Notes: generated by a model not told the origin, from the sequence alone. A stretch of 64,000 nucleotides of DNA from Pseudaquidulcibacter sp041917055 (GCA_041917055.1 JAYRYJ010000008.1:62001-126000); one strand, 5' to 3'. Shown: positions 9,600 through 17,916, numbered from the stretch's first letter. A program made the numbers and translations.

Positions 9600-9614
9600 T
9601 TAAAACTATGTTAC
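9600..9614. promoter_or_regulatory. Possible CtrA-like half-site pair upstream of the PAS/MCP genes
   Basis: The bases read TTAA, seven bases, then TTAC. The CtrA consensus of Caulobacter and relatives is TTAA-N7-TTAA, so this is a seven-of-eight match. It lies about 55 bases upstream of the PAS gene start, and chemotaxis and flagellar genes are frequent CtrA targets. Such short sites occur often by chance in AT-rich DNA, so this is only a candidate. The rest of the 9548-9677 gap shows no other clear signal. Confidence 0.25.
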
Positions 9615-9677
9615 TCTAGAGTGTATTATTTCAGTAGTTTTGGTGTGGATATTAATATTTAAAGGGGGGAATCGCCA

Positions 9678-10820
9678 ATGTCGGGCGGTCTTGAAGAAGA
9701 ACAATTAATAATTCGCGACATGGTGCGCGATTTTGCCGCACAAAAGCTATTTCCAAACGCCGCAATTTGGGAAGAGGAAAAGTGCCTAAATAGGCCGGTT
9801 TTGCGTGAAATGGCAGAATTGGGGCTTGGTGCGATCAATATTGATCCGCAGATTGGTGGTTCAGGGCTTTCAAGATTTGATGGCGTTTTGATTTATGAGG
9901 AATTGGCAAAAGGTTGCATTTCGCACGCTGCCTTTGTCTCTATTCACAATATGGCGAGCCGCATGATTGATATGTTTGGTTCGCAATATTTGCGCGAAAA
10001 ATATTTGCCGTCTTTGGGAAAAATGGAGACTTTGATTTCTTATTGCCTTACCGAACCCGATTTTGGTTCAGACGCGGCGTCATTAAAAACCAAAGCAGTC
10101 GATTGCGGCGATTATTATGAATTAAGCGGTACTAAAACCTTTATATCAGGTGCTGGTTTTTCGGATATTTATTTAATAATGGCGCGCACCGGAAACGATG
10201 GGGCAGGGGGCATTAGCGCCTTTGTCGTCGAACGCGGTTTTGATGGAATAAATTTCGGTAAAAACGAATTGAAAATGGGTTGGCGCGCGCAACCGACTGC
10301 ACAAGTGATGTTAGACAAATGCAAAGTGCCGAAACAAAACCTTTTGGGCGAATTGGGCAAAGGCTTTAAGTATGCCATGAGCGGTTTGGACGGCGGCAGG
10401 CTTAATATTGCCGCATGTGCCTTGGGTGGTGCGCAAAAGGCGTTTGAATTGGCTAGTGATTATGCCGATTCGCGCACACAATTCGGGCGAAAATTAAATG
10501 AATTCCAAAATACAGAATTCAAATTGGCGGATATGGCAACAACCATTGAGGCGTCGCGCCAATTATTATGGCATGCGGCGCGCGCCCTTGATGCCAAAAC
10601 TAATGATGCAGTTAAATTATGCGCAATGGCGAAACGCTTTGTGACTGATGAATGTTTCAATGTCGCAAATCAAGCGTTACAAATCCACGGTGGCTATGGA
10701 TATTTGTGCGAATATCAAATTGAACGCATCGTCCGTGATTTGCGTGTCCATCAAATTTTGGAAGGCACGAATGAGATTATGCGCGTGATTATCGCGCGCG
10801 AATTGGGACGTGGGAATTAA
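9678..10820 (+). CDS. Acyl-CoA dehydrogenase, isobutyryl/short-branched-chain type
   Basis: Flavoprotein that oxidises an acyl-CoA to the 2-enoyl-CoA and passes electrons to ETF. 380 residues with the full family layout: SYCLTEPDFGSDAASL in the middle domain, RTQFGRKLNEFQNTEFKLAD, QIHGGYGYLCEYQIERI, and the C-terminal LEGTNEIMR holding the likely catalytic Glu. The sequence resembles isobutyryl-CoA dehydrogenase (valine breakdown), but substrate choice cannot be settled by eye. A strong AAGGGGGG ribosome-binding site lies seven bases before the ATG. No other branched-chain catabolic gene is adjacent. Confidence 0.9.
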   Translation: MSGGLEEEQLIIRDMVRDFAAQKLFPNAAIWEEEKCLNRPVLREMAELGLGAINIDPQIGGSGLSRFDGVLIYEELAKGCISHAAFVSIHNMASRMIDMFGSQYLREKYLPSLGKMETLISYCLTEPDFGSDAASLKTKAVDCGDYYELSGTKTFISGAGFSDIYLIMARTGNDGAGGISAFVVERGFDGINFGKNELKMGWRAQPTAQVMLDKCKVPKQNLLGELGKGFKYAMSGLDGGRLNIAACALGGAQKAFELASDYADSRTQFGRKLNEFQNTEFKLADMATTIEASRQLLWHAARALDAKTNDAVKLCAMAKRFVTDECFNVANQALQIHGGYGYLCEYQIERIVRDLRVHQILEGTNEIMRVIIARELGRGN

Positions 10821-10822
10821 TT

Positions 10823-11001
10823 GCTTCCCTTAGAGGAAAGCTGTCGCGAAGCGACTGAAGGGTGTGCGATTTCCTTAGAAATCGCTTGCGCAAGCAAGTT
10901 AGGCCTGGCGGATACGCAGGTTTGGCTTTCGCCAAAGCGATAGTTCCACTATCGCAAAACCCCACCGCCCTTCGGGCACCTCCCCTCCATTGAGGGGAGG
11001 A
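10823..11001. repeat. Mosaic interspersed repeat, copy R1
   Basis: This non-coding element fills nearly all of the gap between the acyl-CoA dehydrogenase and the M20 peptidase. It starts with GCTTCCCT and contains blocks such as GAAGGGTGTGCGATTTCCTT, CGCCAAAGCGATAGTTCCAC and CCCTTCGGGCACC. It ends in a 9-bp perfect inverted repeat, CCTCCCCTC (10979-10987) against GAGGGGAGG (10992-11000). A second, diverged copy is at 35077-35298. The element consists of several small hairpins in series. The type resembles intergenic palindromic repeats widespread in alphaproteobacterial genomes. Confidence 0.85.
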
Positions 11002-11030
11002 TTTGACGGCATTTTCATTCGGCGGCGCTA

Positions 11031-12290
11031 TCATTCCTTTAGATTCGCCAATTCCAAAATTATCTCAAGATTTGCCAAAATCCCTTTGATATTTTTATCT
11101 TTATCGATTTCAAGATATTCGTTCAAAGAATGCGCGCCGTCGCCGCCAATCCCTGAACCCAAGGTTAAGGCGGGAATGCCCAAACTCATTGGAATATTGG
11201 AATCAGTTGAACTTGCGCTGGTTATGATTTTGAAGCCGTATTTTGTGTAAATTGCTTCAGAGGCTTTGAAAATAAAGCTGTCCGTAGCGGTGCCGCCGGA
11301 CGGTCTTTCGCCAATTGTTTCGAGCTTATAAGTAATTTTGCCGCGTTTAATATCGCGTAATTGGTTTTCTTTATCTGCGGCGGGCTGTAATTGCGCAAGA
11401 AAATATTCGTCGATTTTCTTTAGTTCATTATCGGATGCCGAACGCATATCAACCGACATTGAAACCGTATGGGGTATGGAATTGACCGAGGTGCCCCCTT
11501 CCAAAATTCCGACATTAAAAACGGTATTTTCGACCATCGGCCCGGGATAATTTGAAAACCGCGTGATGGCGTCTGCCAAAGCATAAGCAGGGTTCACAAT
11601 TCCAAAATCGCCATAAGAATGACCGCCAGGGCCCAGATACGAAACCTTATAGCGTTTTGAACCAATGCCACGATTTACAATATCGCCGCCCAATCCCGGT
11701 TCAAGAGAAATGAAATTCGCGATTTTGCCCACATATTCACTTTTAGTGAATAAATGGCGCACGCCACGCAAATTTCCTGGCCCTTCTTCGCCGACATCGC
11801 CCACGAAGATAATATCGTTCTGGGTCTCAATTTTCGCTTTATCAAGTGCGCGAATAATACCCAACATTATTGATAGTGAAACCGTATCATCGCCTATACC
11901 GGGTGCGTATAATTTATTATCCTTTTTCTTGACCTTCACGTCGGTTTTGGGCGGGAACACCGTATCAATATGGGCAGCAACCACTAAAACCTTGCCGTTT
12001 GTTTTTCCCTTGCGAAGGCCGATAACATTGCCGACTTCATCGATTTTCACATTCTTTAGGCCACTTTGTTTCAGCATTTTCGCAAATGCAAGGCCGCGTT
12101 TGGCTTCATTAAATGGCGGAGCAGGAATTTCGGTTAATGTGATTGTATCAGAAATAATTCTGTCAAAATCTGTGCGTATTGCTTTTTCGGCGATTGCCAA
12201 ATTGGGCTTTTCAGTTTTCGCCAAAACAATTGGCGGGGTCAAAACGATGCTTGATAAAATTGCCAAAGACACAAAACGAATGCGCGACAT
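11031..12290 (-). CDS. Secreted M20 family zinc metallopeptidase
   Basis: 419 residues with a Sec signal peptide (LAILSSIVLTPPIVLAKT) for export to the periplasm. The M20/PepT-like metal-binding motifs are present: AAHIDTVFP with the first His and Asp, GIGDDTVSL with the bridging Asp, and VGEEGPGNLRG with the catalytic Glu pair. The dimerisation domain contains GGHSYGDFG, typical of the family. M20 members cleave small peptides or N-acyl amino acids; the substrate is unknown here. It stands alone, divergent from the following glycerophosphodiesterase gene with only 38 bases between the two starts. Confidence 0.9.
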   Translation of the reverse strand: MSRIRFVSLAILSSIVLTPPIVLAKTEKPNLAIAEKAIRTDFDRIISDTITLTEIPAPPFNEAKRGLAFAKMLKQSGLKNVKIDEVGNVIGLRKGKTNGKVLVVAAHIDTVFPPKTDVKVKKKDNKLYAPGIGDDTVSLSIMLGIIRALDKAKIETQNDIIFVGDVGEEGPGNLRGVRHLFTKSEYVGKIANFISLEPGLGGDIVNRGIGSKRYKVSYLGPGGHSYGDFGIVNPAYALADAITRFSNYPGPMVENTVFNVGILEGGTSVNSIPHTVSMSVDMRSASDNELKKIDEYFLAQLQPAADKENQLRDIKRGKITYKLETIGERPSGGTATDSFIFKASEAIYTKYGFKIITSASSTDSNIPMSLGIPALTLGSGIGGDGAHSLNEYLEIDKDKNIKGILANLEIILELANLKE

Positions 12291-12328
12291 AATTTTTCCA
12301 CTGACTTATTGTAAAGAGGTTCATTTCA

Positions 12329-13450
12329 ATGCAAAACATAAAGATGTCAAATCATAAATTTTTGAACCGCCGTGGATTTGTTGGAAGTGCGATGGCAATT
12401 GGCCTAACTGCATGCGCGGATTTAAAGGGAATGAAATCAATGCCAAAACCAATATTAATCGCGCATCGTGGTGCATCAGGTTATCGCCCTGAACACACTC
12501 TGGAATCCTATAAATTGGCGATTGAGCAAGGTTGCGATTTTATTGAACCGGATTTGGTTATGACCAAAGACGGGCATTTAATCTGTCGCCACGAAAATGA
12601 TATAAGCGAAACCACCAATATTGCCGACAAGCCCGAATTTGCGGCTCGCAAAGCCACAAAAATCATTGATGGCGAAACTCATAATGGTTGGTTCAGTGAG
12701 GATTTCACACTTGCAGAAATCAAAACCCTGCGCTGTAAAGAGCGCTTACCACAAATAAGGCCGCAAAATACCAAATATGACGGGAAATTCGAAGTCCCGA
12801 CTTTCGCTGAAGTTTTGGAATTGCGCGAAAGAGCCAGCAAGGAAAAAGGGCGCGTAATTGGCGTTTATCCTGAAACCAAACACCCGTCTTATTTCCTGAC
12901 CCAAAATCTTGAATATGACGGGGCTTTATTGGATCATTTAAGACGCTTTGGAATTGATGGCTTTGATGCCCCTGTTTTTATTCAAAGTTTTGAAGTTGAA
13001 AATCTGAAGAGACTTGCAAGTCAAACCAAAACCCGCCTCATACAATTGATGAGCAAGGATGATGGGCCTTGGGATAGTCAAAACGCAATTTCGCGAACCT
13101 ATCAATCCATGATTTCGGCATCAGGTTTGAATGAAATTGCAAAATATGCGTTCGGTATTGGCCCCGAAAAAGTGATGATAATTGAACCTAATGATATGGA
13201 GTATAAGACCACGGATTTGGTTACGAATGCCCATACCGCCAAACTCAAACTTCATCCATGGACGTTTCGTGCTGAAAACCGCTTTATGATTAATGCTTTC
13301 AAGTCTTCACCAAGCCATGATTATGAAGCTAAATCTGGAAATATCAATGCCGAAATCAAGGCGTTTTTGAAGGCCGGAATTGACGGCCTATTTTGCGATA
13401 ATCCCGACCTTGCACGCGCCGCAATTGACGAATTTTACGCCGCGCTCTGA
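12329..13450 (+). CDS. glpQ: Glycerophosphodiester phosphodiesterase, probable Tat lipoprotein
   Basis: Hydrolyses glycerophosphodiesters to glycerol-3-phosphate and an alcohol. The N-terminus has a twin-arginine-like stretch (NRRGFVG) followed by a hydrophobic helix and the lipobox LTAC, which suggests export as a lipoprotein. Catalytic-domain landmarks are LIAHRGASGYRPEHTLESY with the key His-Arg and catalytic Glu, IEPDLVMTKDG for metal binding, and FCDNPDLARAAI near the end. 373 residues is normal for periplasmic GlpQ. AAAGAGG precedes the ATG. The gene is followed by a 324-base gap that holds a palindrome and repeat element A. Confidence 0.9.
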   Translation: MQNIKMSNHKFLNRRGFVGSAMAIGLTACADLKGMKSMPKPILIAHRGASGYRPEHTLESYKLAIEQGCDFIEPDLVMTKDGHLICRHENDISETTNIADKPEFAARKATKIIDGETHNGWFSEDFTLAEIKTLRCKERLPQIRPQNTKYDGKFEVPTFAEVLELRERASKEKGRVIGVYPETKHPSYFLTQNLEYDGALLDHLRRFGIDGFDAPVFIQSFEVENLKRLASQTKTRLIQLMSKDDGPWDSQNAISRTYQSMISASGLNEIAKYAFGIGPEKVMIIEPNDMEYKTTDLVTNAHTAKLKLHPWTFRAENRFMINAFKSSPSHDYEAKSGNINAEIKAFLKAGIDGLFCDNPDLARAAIDEFYAAL

Positions 13451-13534
13451 AAAACTTGGTTTTTTATGATTAACAAAGCCTAAACCGAAAACCTTATATA
13501 TTTCAATATGATACAAAATATGCTTAGGCAAAGG

Positions 13535-13548
13535 TAAACGCGCGTTTA
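13535..13548. promoter_or_regulatory. 14-bp perfect palindrome, operator candidate
   Basis: TAAACGCGCGTTTA is its own reverse complement. It lies between the glpQ-like gene and the MarR-like regulator, about 225 bases before the regulator start and just ahead of repeat element A. A dimeric regulator such as the MarR-like protein could bind it, but that is only inference. No second copy was noticed in the window. Confidence 0.35.
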
Positions 13549-13586
13549 AAGAGATTTTAGAAGTTTTATTGTAATCTCACTCGATA

Positions 13587-13745
13587 GCGCGTTCTGCGTT
13601 TAGTTGAAGCCGAAATGGCGTAGGAATTTTTTGACAAGGATTTGAAATTTTTCTGAAGGAATATTGGAATATTTCAAAGAAAAATTTCAAAAAATTTGGC
13701 GAAAAATAACAAGCCAGTTCGGCTTCAACTGAACGAAGAACGCGC
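13587..13745. repeat. Long palindromic element A
   Basis: The outer arms 13587-13619 and 13713-13745 are 33 bases each and complementary except for three positions, one of them a G-T wobble. Inside, 13641-13654 and 13678-13691 form a perfect 14-bp AT-rich stem around a core containing AATATTGGAATATTTC. The same core, in reverse orientation, occurs in element B at 39148-39309. It ends 30 bases before the MarR-like gene, so a transcript from upstream would carry the hairpin in its leader. I see no open reading frame in it. Confidence 0.85.
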
Positions 13746-13774
13746 CAAGTCAAAGAAATTGACGTGAGGGTATT

Positions 13775-14335
13775 ATGGTCGCGGTAAAAAAAGAATTAGG
13801 TGCAGAGAAATTTGTGCCACTTGGGGCAATCCCAGATTATATCGGCGGAACGAGCGCCGAGAAGATTGACGAGAATGTTCAGATCGCGGCTTATAAAGAC
13901 GCGCTGTCATTGGTTGAGCGTCTGCATCGCCAATTATTGGATGTTGTGAAAGACGATTTGGATAGAACGCGTCACGAAGAACTAACACCGGTTCAAGCAC
14001 TGTTAATCTATAATATCGGCAAAGAAGAATGGTCGGCGGGCGAATTGCGCTCCAAAGGTTGTTATTTGGGTTCGAATGTTTCTTATAATCTCAAGAAACT
14101 CCATGAATTGAAATATGTTGAAAGCAAAAAGTCACCATATGACAAACGCCAAATCAAATTGCGCCTGACGGATTTGGGTTGCGCAGTTTGCGATCAATTG
14201 GAAAAAATGTTCATACGTCAATCCAAAACATTGTCGCCAACTGGTGGTATTGAACATGATTCCTTAGTTTCAGCGTCAAAAACCCTGCAACGACTTGAGA
14301 GATTCTGGAGCGACCAGATAAAATATCACATGTAA
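13775..14335 (+). CDS. MarR/LdtR-like winged-helix transcriptional regulator
   Basis: 186 residues. The centre is a winged-helix fold: LTPVQALLIYNIGKEEWSAG, then a recognition segment YLGSNVSYNLKKLHELKYVE, then the wing SPYDKRQIKLRLTDLG. This resembles the MarR-like regulators found near hemA and cell-envelope genes in alphaproteobacteria (LdtR type). GAGGG precedes the ATG by five bases. It stands immediately upstream of hemA, so control of heme synthesis or envelope functions is possible, though only by position. Its own leader contains palindromic element A. Confidence 0.8.
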   Translation: MVAVKKELGAEKFVPLGAIPDYIGGTSAEKIDENVQIAAYKDALSLVERLHRQLLDVVKDDLDRTRHEELTPVQALLIYNIGKEEWSAGELRSKGCYLGSNVSYNLKKLHELKYVESKKSPYDKRQIKLRLTDLGCAVCDQLEKMFIRQSKTLSPTGGIEHDSLVSASKTLQRLERFWSDQIKYHM

Positions 14336-14402
14336 AGGTTGCAAAATGTTCGCGTAAACTGCGACATTATGCGTAAGATGTTCTTGCAAATGCCTTGTGT
14401 AT

Positions 14403-14445
14403 AAGGCACAATCCAATTGTGCTTTAAAAGGGAGGGGGGCAACCC
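14403..14445 (+). promoter_or_regulatory. Two small hairpins in the hemA leader, one over the ribosome-binding site
   Basis: GCACAA (14406-14411) pairs with TTGTGC (14417-14422), extendable to nine pairs with one wobble (14403-14425). Ten bases on, the G-run of the ribosome-binding site (GGGAGGGGGG) can pair with the following CCCC across a short CAA-containing loop. The second hairpin would cover the Shine-Dalgarno sequence of hemA. The hairpins are short and unsupported by comparison, so regulation is a guess. Confidence 0.35.
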
Positions 14446-14453
14446 CATATTGC

Positions 14454-15674
14454 ATGGACTATAATCGCGCGTTTGAAACAGCCGTAAGTGAAATCAAGTC
14501 CGAAGGACGTTACCGCGTTTTCACCACAATGCGCCGATTTAAAGGCTCTTTCCCTCACGCATCATGGGAAACTGATGGCGTCAAAAAAGACGTAATTGTT
14601 TGGTGCTCTAATGATTATTTAGGCCAAGGCCAAAACCCCGATGTTTTGAACGCTATGAAAGACGCATTGTCTGATGTGGGCGCAGGTGCGGGCGGCACAC
14701 GCAATATTTCCGGCACCACTGTCTATCACGTTGAATTAGAACGCGAATTGGCGGATTTGCACAATAAAGAAGCCGCATTATTATTCACCTCGGGCTATGT
14801 AGCGAATGATGCGACATTGGCGACCATTTCGCGCATTTTGCCGGGCTGCATCGTATTCTCTGACGAATCAAATCACGCATCTATGATTGAGGGCATTAGA
14901 CGTTCGGGCTGTGAAAAACGTATTTTCCGCCACAATGACGTTGCGCACTTGCGCGCGCTTTTAGAAAAAGCGCCAAAAGACGCACCGAAATTGATTGCTT
15001 TTGAAAGCGTCTATTCGATGGATGGCGATATTTCGCCGATGAAAGAATTTTTGGACCTCGCTGATGAGTTCAATGCTTTAACCTATCTTGATGAGGTTCA
15101 TGCTGTTGGGCTTTATGGCGAACGCGGTGCAGGCGTTGCCGAGCGGGAAGGTCTAATGGATAGATTTGATATTATCGAAGGCACATTGGGCAAAGCATAC
15201 GGCATTATGGGCGGCTATATTGCGGCTTCAAATGCAATTATTGACGCAATTCGTTCAATGGCGCCGGGCTTTATTTTCACAACTTCGCTTGCGCCGGTTC
15301 TGGCTGCCGGTGCGGCAAAAAGTGTCGCGATGCTTAAAACCGATTTTGGTCGCGATTTGCGCGCGCAGCACCAAAAACAAGCACAATATTTAAAAGATGC
15401 GTTCCGCAATGCCGGCCTTCCGGTTATGGAAACATCAACATCGCACATTGTACCTTTGATGGTTGGCGATGCGGCAAAATGTAAGGCGCTTTCAGATTTA
15501 TTGCTTAATGAATATGGCATTTATGTGCAGCCGATAAATTTCCCGACAGTTCCGCGCGGCACAGAGCGTTTGCGCTTTACTCCAAGCCCATTGCACACGA
15601 ACGAATTATGTGATGAATTGGTTGCCAAAGTTAAAGCGGCTTTCGGAAAATTAAACCTAAAAATCGCCGCATAG
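14454..15674 (+). CDS. hemA: 5-aminolevulinate synthase (C4 pathway)
   Basis: PLP enzyme that condenses glycine and succinyl-CoA to 5-aminolevulinate, the first step of heme synthesis in alphaproteobacteria. 406 residues. The PLP lysine is K247 in IEGTLGKAYGIMGGY. Other landmarks are WCSNDYLGQG, GAGAGGTRNISGTT, SDESNHASMIEGIR and YLDEVHAVGLYG. The start at ATG 14454 follows a very strong ribosome-binding site; an upstream in-frame GTG at 14397 would add 19 poor residues. A small DUF6898-like gene follows five bases after the stop and probably shares the transcript, which ends at the terminator near 15850. Confidence 0.97.
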   Translation: MDYNRAFETAVSEIKSEGRYRVFTTMRRFKGSFPHASWETDGVKKDVIVWCSNDYLGQGQNPDVLNAMKDALSDVGAGAGGTRNISGTTVYHVELERELADLHNKEAALLFTSGYVANDATLATISRILPGCIVFSDESNHASMIEGIRRSGCEKRIFRHNDVAHLRALLEKAPKDAPKLIAFESVYSMDGDISPMKEFLDLADEFNALTYLDEVHAVGLYGERGAGVAEREGLMDRFDIIEGTLGKAYGIMGGYIAASNAIIDAIRSMAPGFIFTTSLAPVLAAGAAKSVAMLKTDFGRDLRAQHQKQAQYLKDAFRNAGLPVMETSTSHIVPLMVGDAAKCKALSDLLLNEYGIYVQPINFPTVPRGTERLRFTPSPLHTNELCDELVAKVKAAFGKLNLKIAA

Positions 15675-15678
15675 ATAT

Positions 15679-15864
15679 TTGGAAAAGCGCGAAATCATAT
15701 TTGAAATCAGACGAATTGGTGAATACGCGCAAATCCGTGCGATTGACGTCCTGACTCATATAGAAATCGCCGCCAATGCCCCGATCTCGACGCCCGAAAC
15801 GGCTTTACGTAATCTGGCGATTAATAAATTGAAATATATATTACAAAAAAACGGGCATTTGTAA
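15679..15864 (+). CDS. DUF6898-like small protein downstream of hemA
   Basis: 61 residues, TTG start four bases after the hemA stop region. The pattern (IIFEIRRIGEYAQIRAIDV, then TPETALRNLAINKLKYIL) fits small alphaproteobacterial proteins with the layout vxFEfxxxGxxvrvsAID and a C-terminal LxxLAxRKLxYVL helix, annotated as DUF6898. Function unknown. Its last codons overlap the 5' arm of the rho-independent terminator, which supports it being the final gene of the hemA transcript. The start codon is weak and lacks a clear Shine-Dalgarno sequence, so coupling to hemA translation is likely. Confidence 0.7.
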   Translation: MEKREIIFEIRRIGEYAQIRAIDVLTHIEIAANAPISTPETALRNLAINKLKYILQKNGHL

Positions 15865-15877
15865 TGCCCGTTTTTTT
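15845..15877. terminator. Bidirectional rho-independent terminator between hemA operon and mucR-like gene
   Basis: ACGGGCAT (15851-15858) pairs with ATGCCCGT (15864-15871) over a five-base loop. The stem is flanked by an A-run on the left and T7 on the right. It can therefore terminate both the hemA transcript and the convergent regulator gene. Confidence 0.9.
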
Positions 15878-15895
15878 CGTAGATTGTTGAAATAA

Positions 15896-16312
15896 TCAGC
15901 CGCGAACGCCGCGACCCAAACCAATTTGTTTTGCGAAATCGGAACGGCGTTTTGCATAATTCGGAGCGACCATTGGATAATCAGCAGGAAGACCCCAACG
16001 TTTACGATAGTCCTCAGGAGTAAGGCCATAATTAGAGCGTAAATAACGTTTCAACATTTTCAACTTCTTGCCGTCCTCAAGGCAAACGATGAAATCGTCA
16101 TTAATAGACTTCGCGACACTAACCGCAGGTTTTAGTTTTTCAGACGTATCTTTAGAAACATGTGTCTGATTTCCGGAAAGCGCTTTTTGAACTGATGAAA
16201 TCAATCCGGGAATTGAATCCATGCTTACCTGATTTGCACCAACATAGGCCGCGACAATCCGAGTTGTCATTTCCAACAGATTGGCATTGTTATTGTCACT
16301 TGTATCGGTCAT
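15896..16312 (-). CDS. mucR: MucR/Ros family regulator with substituted zinc ligands
   Basis: 138 residues, the family size. The Ros/MucR domain is clear: FIVCLEDGKKLKMLKRYLR, then LTPEDYRKRWGLPADYPMVA and a basic end. In Ros the zinc site is C-x2-C-x9-H-x4-H. Here the aligned positions are C77, D80, Y90 and Y95, so three of four ligands are gone. Zinc-free members of the family are known in Mesorhizobium, so the fold may survive without metal. MucR proteins are global repressors of exopolysaccharide, motility and cell-cycle genes and bind AT-rich DNA with T-A steps. The AT-rich gap upstream is a plausible autoregulatory site. Confidence 0.9.
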   Translation of the reverse strand: MTDTSDNNNANLLEMTTRIVAAYVGANQVSMDSIPGLISSVQKALSGNQTHVSKDTSEKLKPAVSVAKSINDDFIVCLEDGKKLKMLKRYLRSNYGLTPEDYRKRWGLPADYPMVAPNYAKRRSDFAKQIGLGRGVRG

Positions 16313-16640
16313 TCACATTACCTTTTGAAAAATTAATATTATTTATGGTTTGGCTACCATCATGACCTTACCCCTTGATATAATAAAAATCAAGAATTTA
16401 CTCAAATCTATTATTGTCCAGATTATACGCTTTATTTATAAGAATGGAACAAGGTAAGAATATTGTGACGCCGATTTAATTTACCACAAGGTAATAAACC
16501 ATAGCAAGAACAAATTTGAATTGGATTTTTGCCGTTCTATTTCGCCACAAGAATCATTTTTTGCACTTCACACCTTTATTTTCCGCGCAGTTTCGCGCAA
16601 AGGGGATGCGCGATATCAATTAATTTTTGAGCGAGAGCAA
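16313..16640. promoter_or_regulatory. AT-rich divergent intergenic region between mucR-like gene and glyA
   Basis: 328 bases without a convincing gene. The left part is strongly AT-rich, with an inverted repeat CTTGAT (16374-16379) and ATCAAG (16389-16394), and a TTACC-ACAA-GGTAA motif near 16481. The right part, close to glyA, is GC-richer. It contains CGCGCA twice (16584-16589 and 16594-16599) and one TGCGCG (16607-16612), so two alternative hairpins compete for one 3' arm. The glyA frame stays open back to a TTG at 16521, but that extension has no ribosome-binding site. Confidence 0.5.
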
Positions 16641-17906
16641 ATGTCAGAATTTTTCAAATCCGATTTAGCGCAAACCGACCAAATTGTTGCCCAAGCAATA
16701 AGTGCCGAACTTCACCGTCAACAAGAAGGCATTGAATTAATCGCCTCTGAAAATATTGTTTCAAAGGCTGTATTAGAGGCACAAGGGTCCGTTCTTACCA
16801 ATAAATACGCCGAAGGCTATCCGGGGAAACGTTATTATGGCGGCTGCGAATGTGTCGATATTGTTGAAGAAACTGCGCGCGACCGTGCCAAAGAATTGTT
16901 CAATTGCAAATATGTAAATGTTCAGCCTCATTCAGGGGCGCAAGCGAATCAGGCGGTGTTTTTTGCTTTGCTTCAACCAGGTGACACTTTCATGGGTCTT
17001 GATTTGGCGGCAGGTGGCCATTTGACCCATGGCGCAAAGGCAAATCAGTCCGGAAAATGGTTTAAACCGGTTTCTTATACTGTGCGCGAAGACAATCATT
17101 TGATTGATTATGACAAGGTTTTGGAAACCGCACGTGCGGCAATGCCAAAGTTAATTATAGCAGGTGGCTCTGCTTATCCCCGCAAGATCGATTTTGCGCG
17201 TTTTCGCGCGATTGCGGATGAAATTGGTGCCTATTTCATGGTCGATATGGCGCATTTCGCCGGCTTGGTCGCTGGTAAAGTTCATGCAAATCCGTTGGAA
17301 CACGCGCATGTCGTAACAACGACCACGCATAAGACCTTGCGTGGCCCTCGCGGTGGCATGGTATTATCGAATGACGAAGATTTGGGCAAAAAAATCAATT
17401 CGGCGGTTTTCCCTGGTCTGCAGGGCGGTCCATTAATGCATGTAATCGCCGCGAAAGCGGTCGCGTTTGGTGAGGCCTTGAAACCTGAATTTGCGCAATA
17501 CGCACAACAAGTGGTCGATAATGCGGCAATCTTGGCGCAAACCATCAAAAATGGTGGATATAATTTGGTTTCGGGCGGTACAGATACCCATTTGGTTTTG
17601 GTTGATTTACGTGCAAAGGGTCTGACAGGTCGTGATGCCGAAAATGCGCTTGGTCGCGTGGGCCTAACTTGCAATAAAAATGGTGTGCCGTTTGATACCG
17701 CTTCACCAATGGTGACTTCGGGTATTCGTTTGGGATCGCCTGCGGGCACAACACGGGGCTTAAAAACTGCCGAATTTGAATGGATTGGCAATAAAATCAT
17801 TGAGGTTCTTGATGGTTTGGTCGATAATCCCGAAGGAAATAGCGAAATCGAAACCAAAGTTCGCGCCGAAGTTTTGGAATTTTGTTCGCGTTTCCCAATT
17901 TATTAA
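16641..17906 (+). CDS. glyA: Serine hydroxymethyltransferase
   Basis: PLP enzyme that converts serine and tetrahydrofolate to glycine and methylene-tetrahydrofolate, feeding one-carbon metabolism and here also supplying glycine for HemA. 421 residues from ATG 16641, which follows GCGAGAG. The PLP lysine is K231 in TTTTHKTLRGPRGG. Other landmarks are ELIASENIVS, NKYAEGYPGKRYYGG and VDMAHFAGLVAG. It heads the glyA-nrdR-ribH-nusB-thiL block. Gaps to nrdR are ten bases, so co-transcription is likely. Confidence 0.97.
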   Translation: MSEFFKSDLAQTDQIVAQAISAELHRQQEGIELIASENIVSKAVLEAQGSVLTNKYAEGYPGKRYYGGCECVDIVEETARDRAKELFNCKYVNVQPHSGAQANQAVFFALLQPGDTFMGLDLAAGGHLTHGAKANQSGKWFKPVSYTVREDNHLIDYDKVLETARAAMPKLIIAGGSAYPRKIDFARFRAIADEIGAYFMVDMAHFAGLVAGKVHANPLEHAHVVTTTTHKTLRGPRGGMVLSNDEDLGKKINSAVFPGLQGGPLMHVIAAKAVAFGEALKPEFAQYAQQVVDNAAILAQTIKNGGYNLVSGGTDTHLVLVDLRAKGLTGRDAENALGRVGLTCNKNGVPFDTASPMVTSGIRLGSPAGTTRGLKTAEFEWIGNKIIEVLDGLVDNPEGNSEIETKVRAEVLEFCSRFPIY

Positions 17907-17916
17907 GGACTAAAAT

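Noticed and set aside
11189..11206. Sequence GGAATATTGGAAT as a third copy of the element A/B core
   Set aside because: It lies inside the M20 peptidase gene without flanking stems and is shorter than the shared core.
16521..16640. 40-codon upstream extension of glyA from TTG 16521
   Set aside because: Family proteins start at the MSEFF position; GCGAGAG is next to ATG 16641 and the extension contains the competing hairpins.
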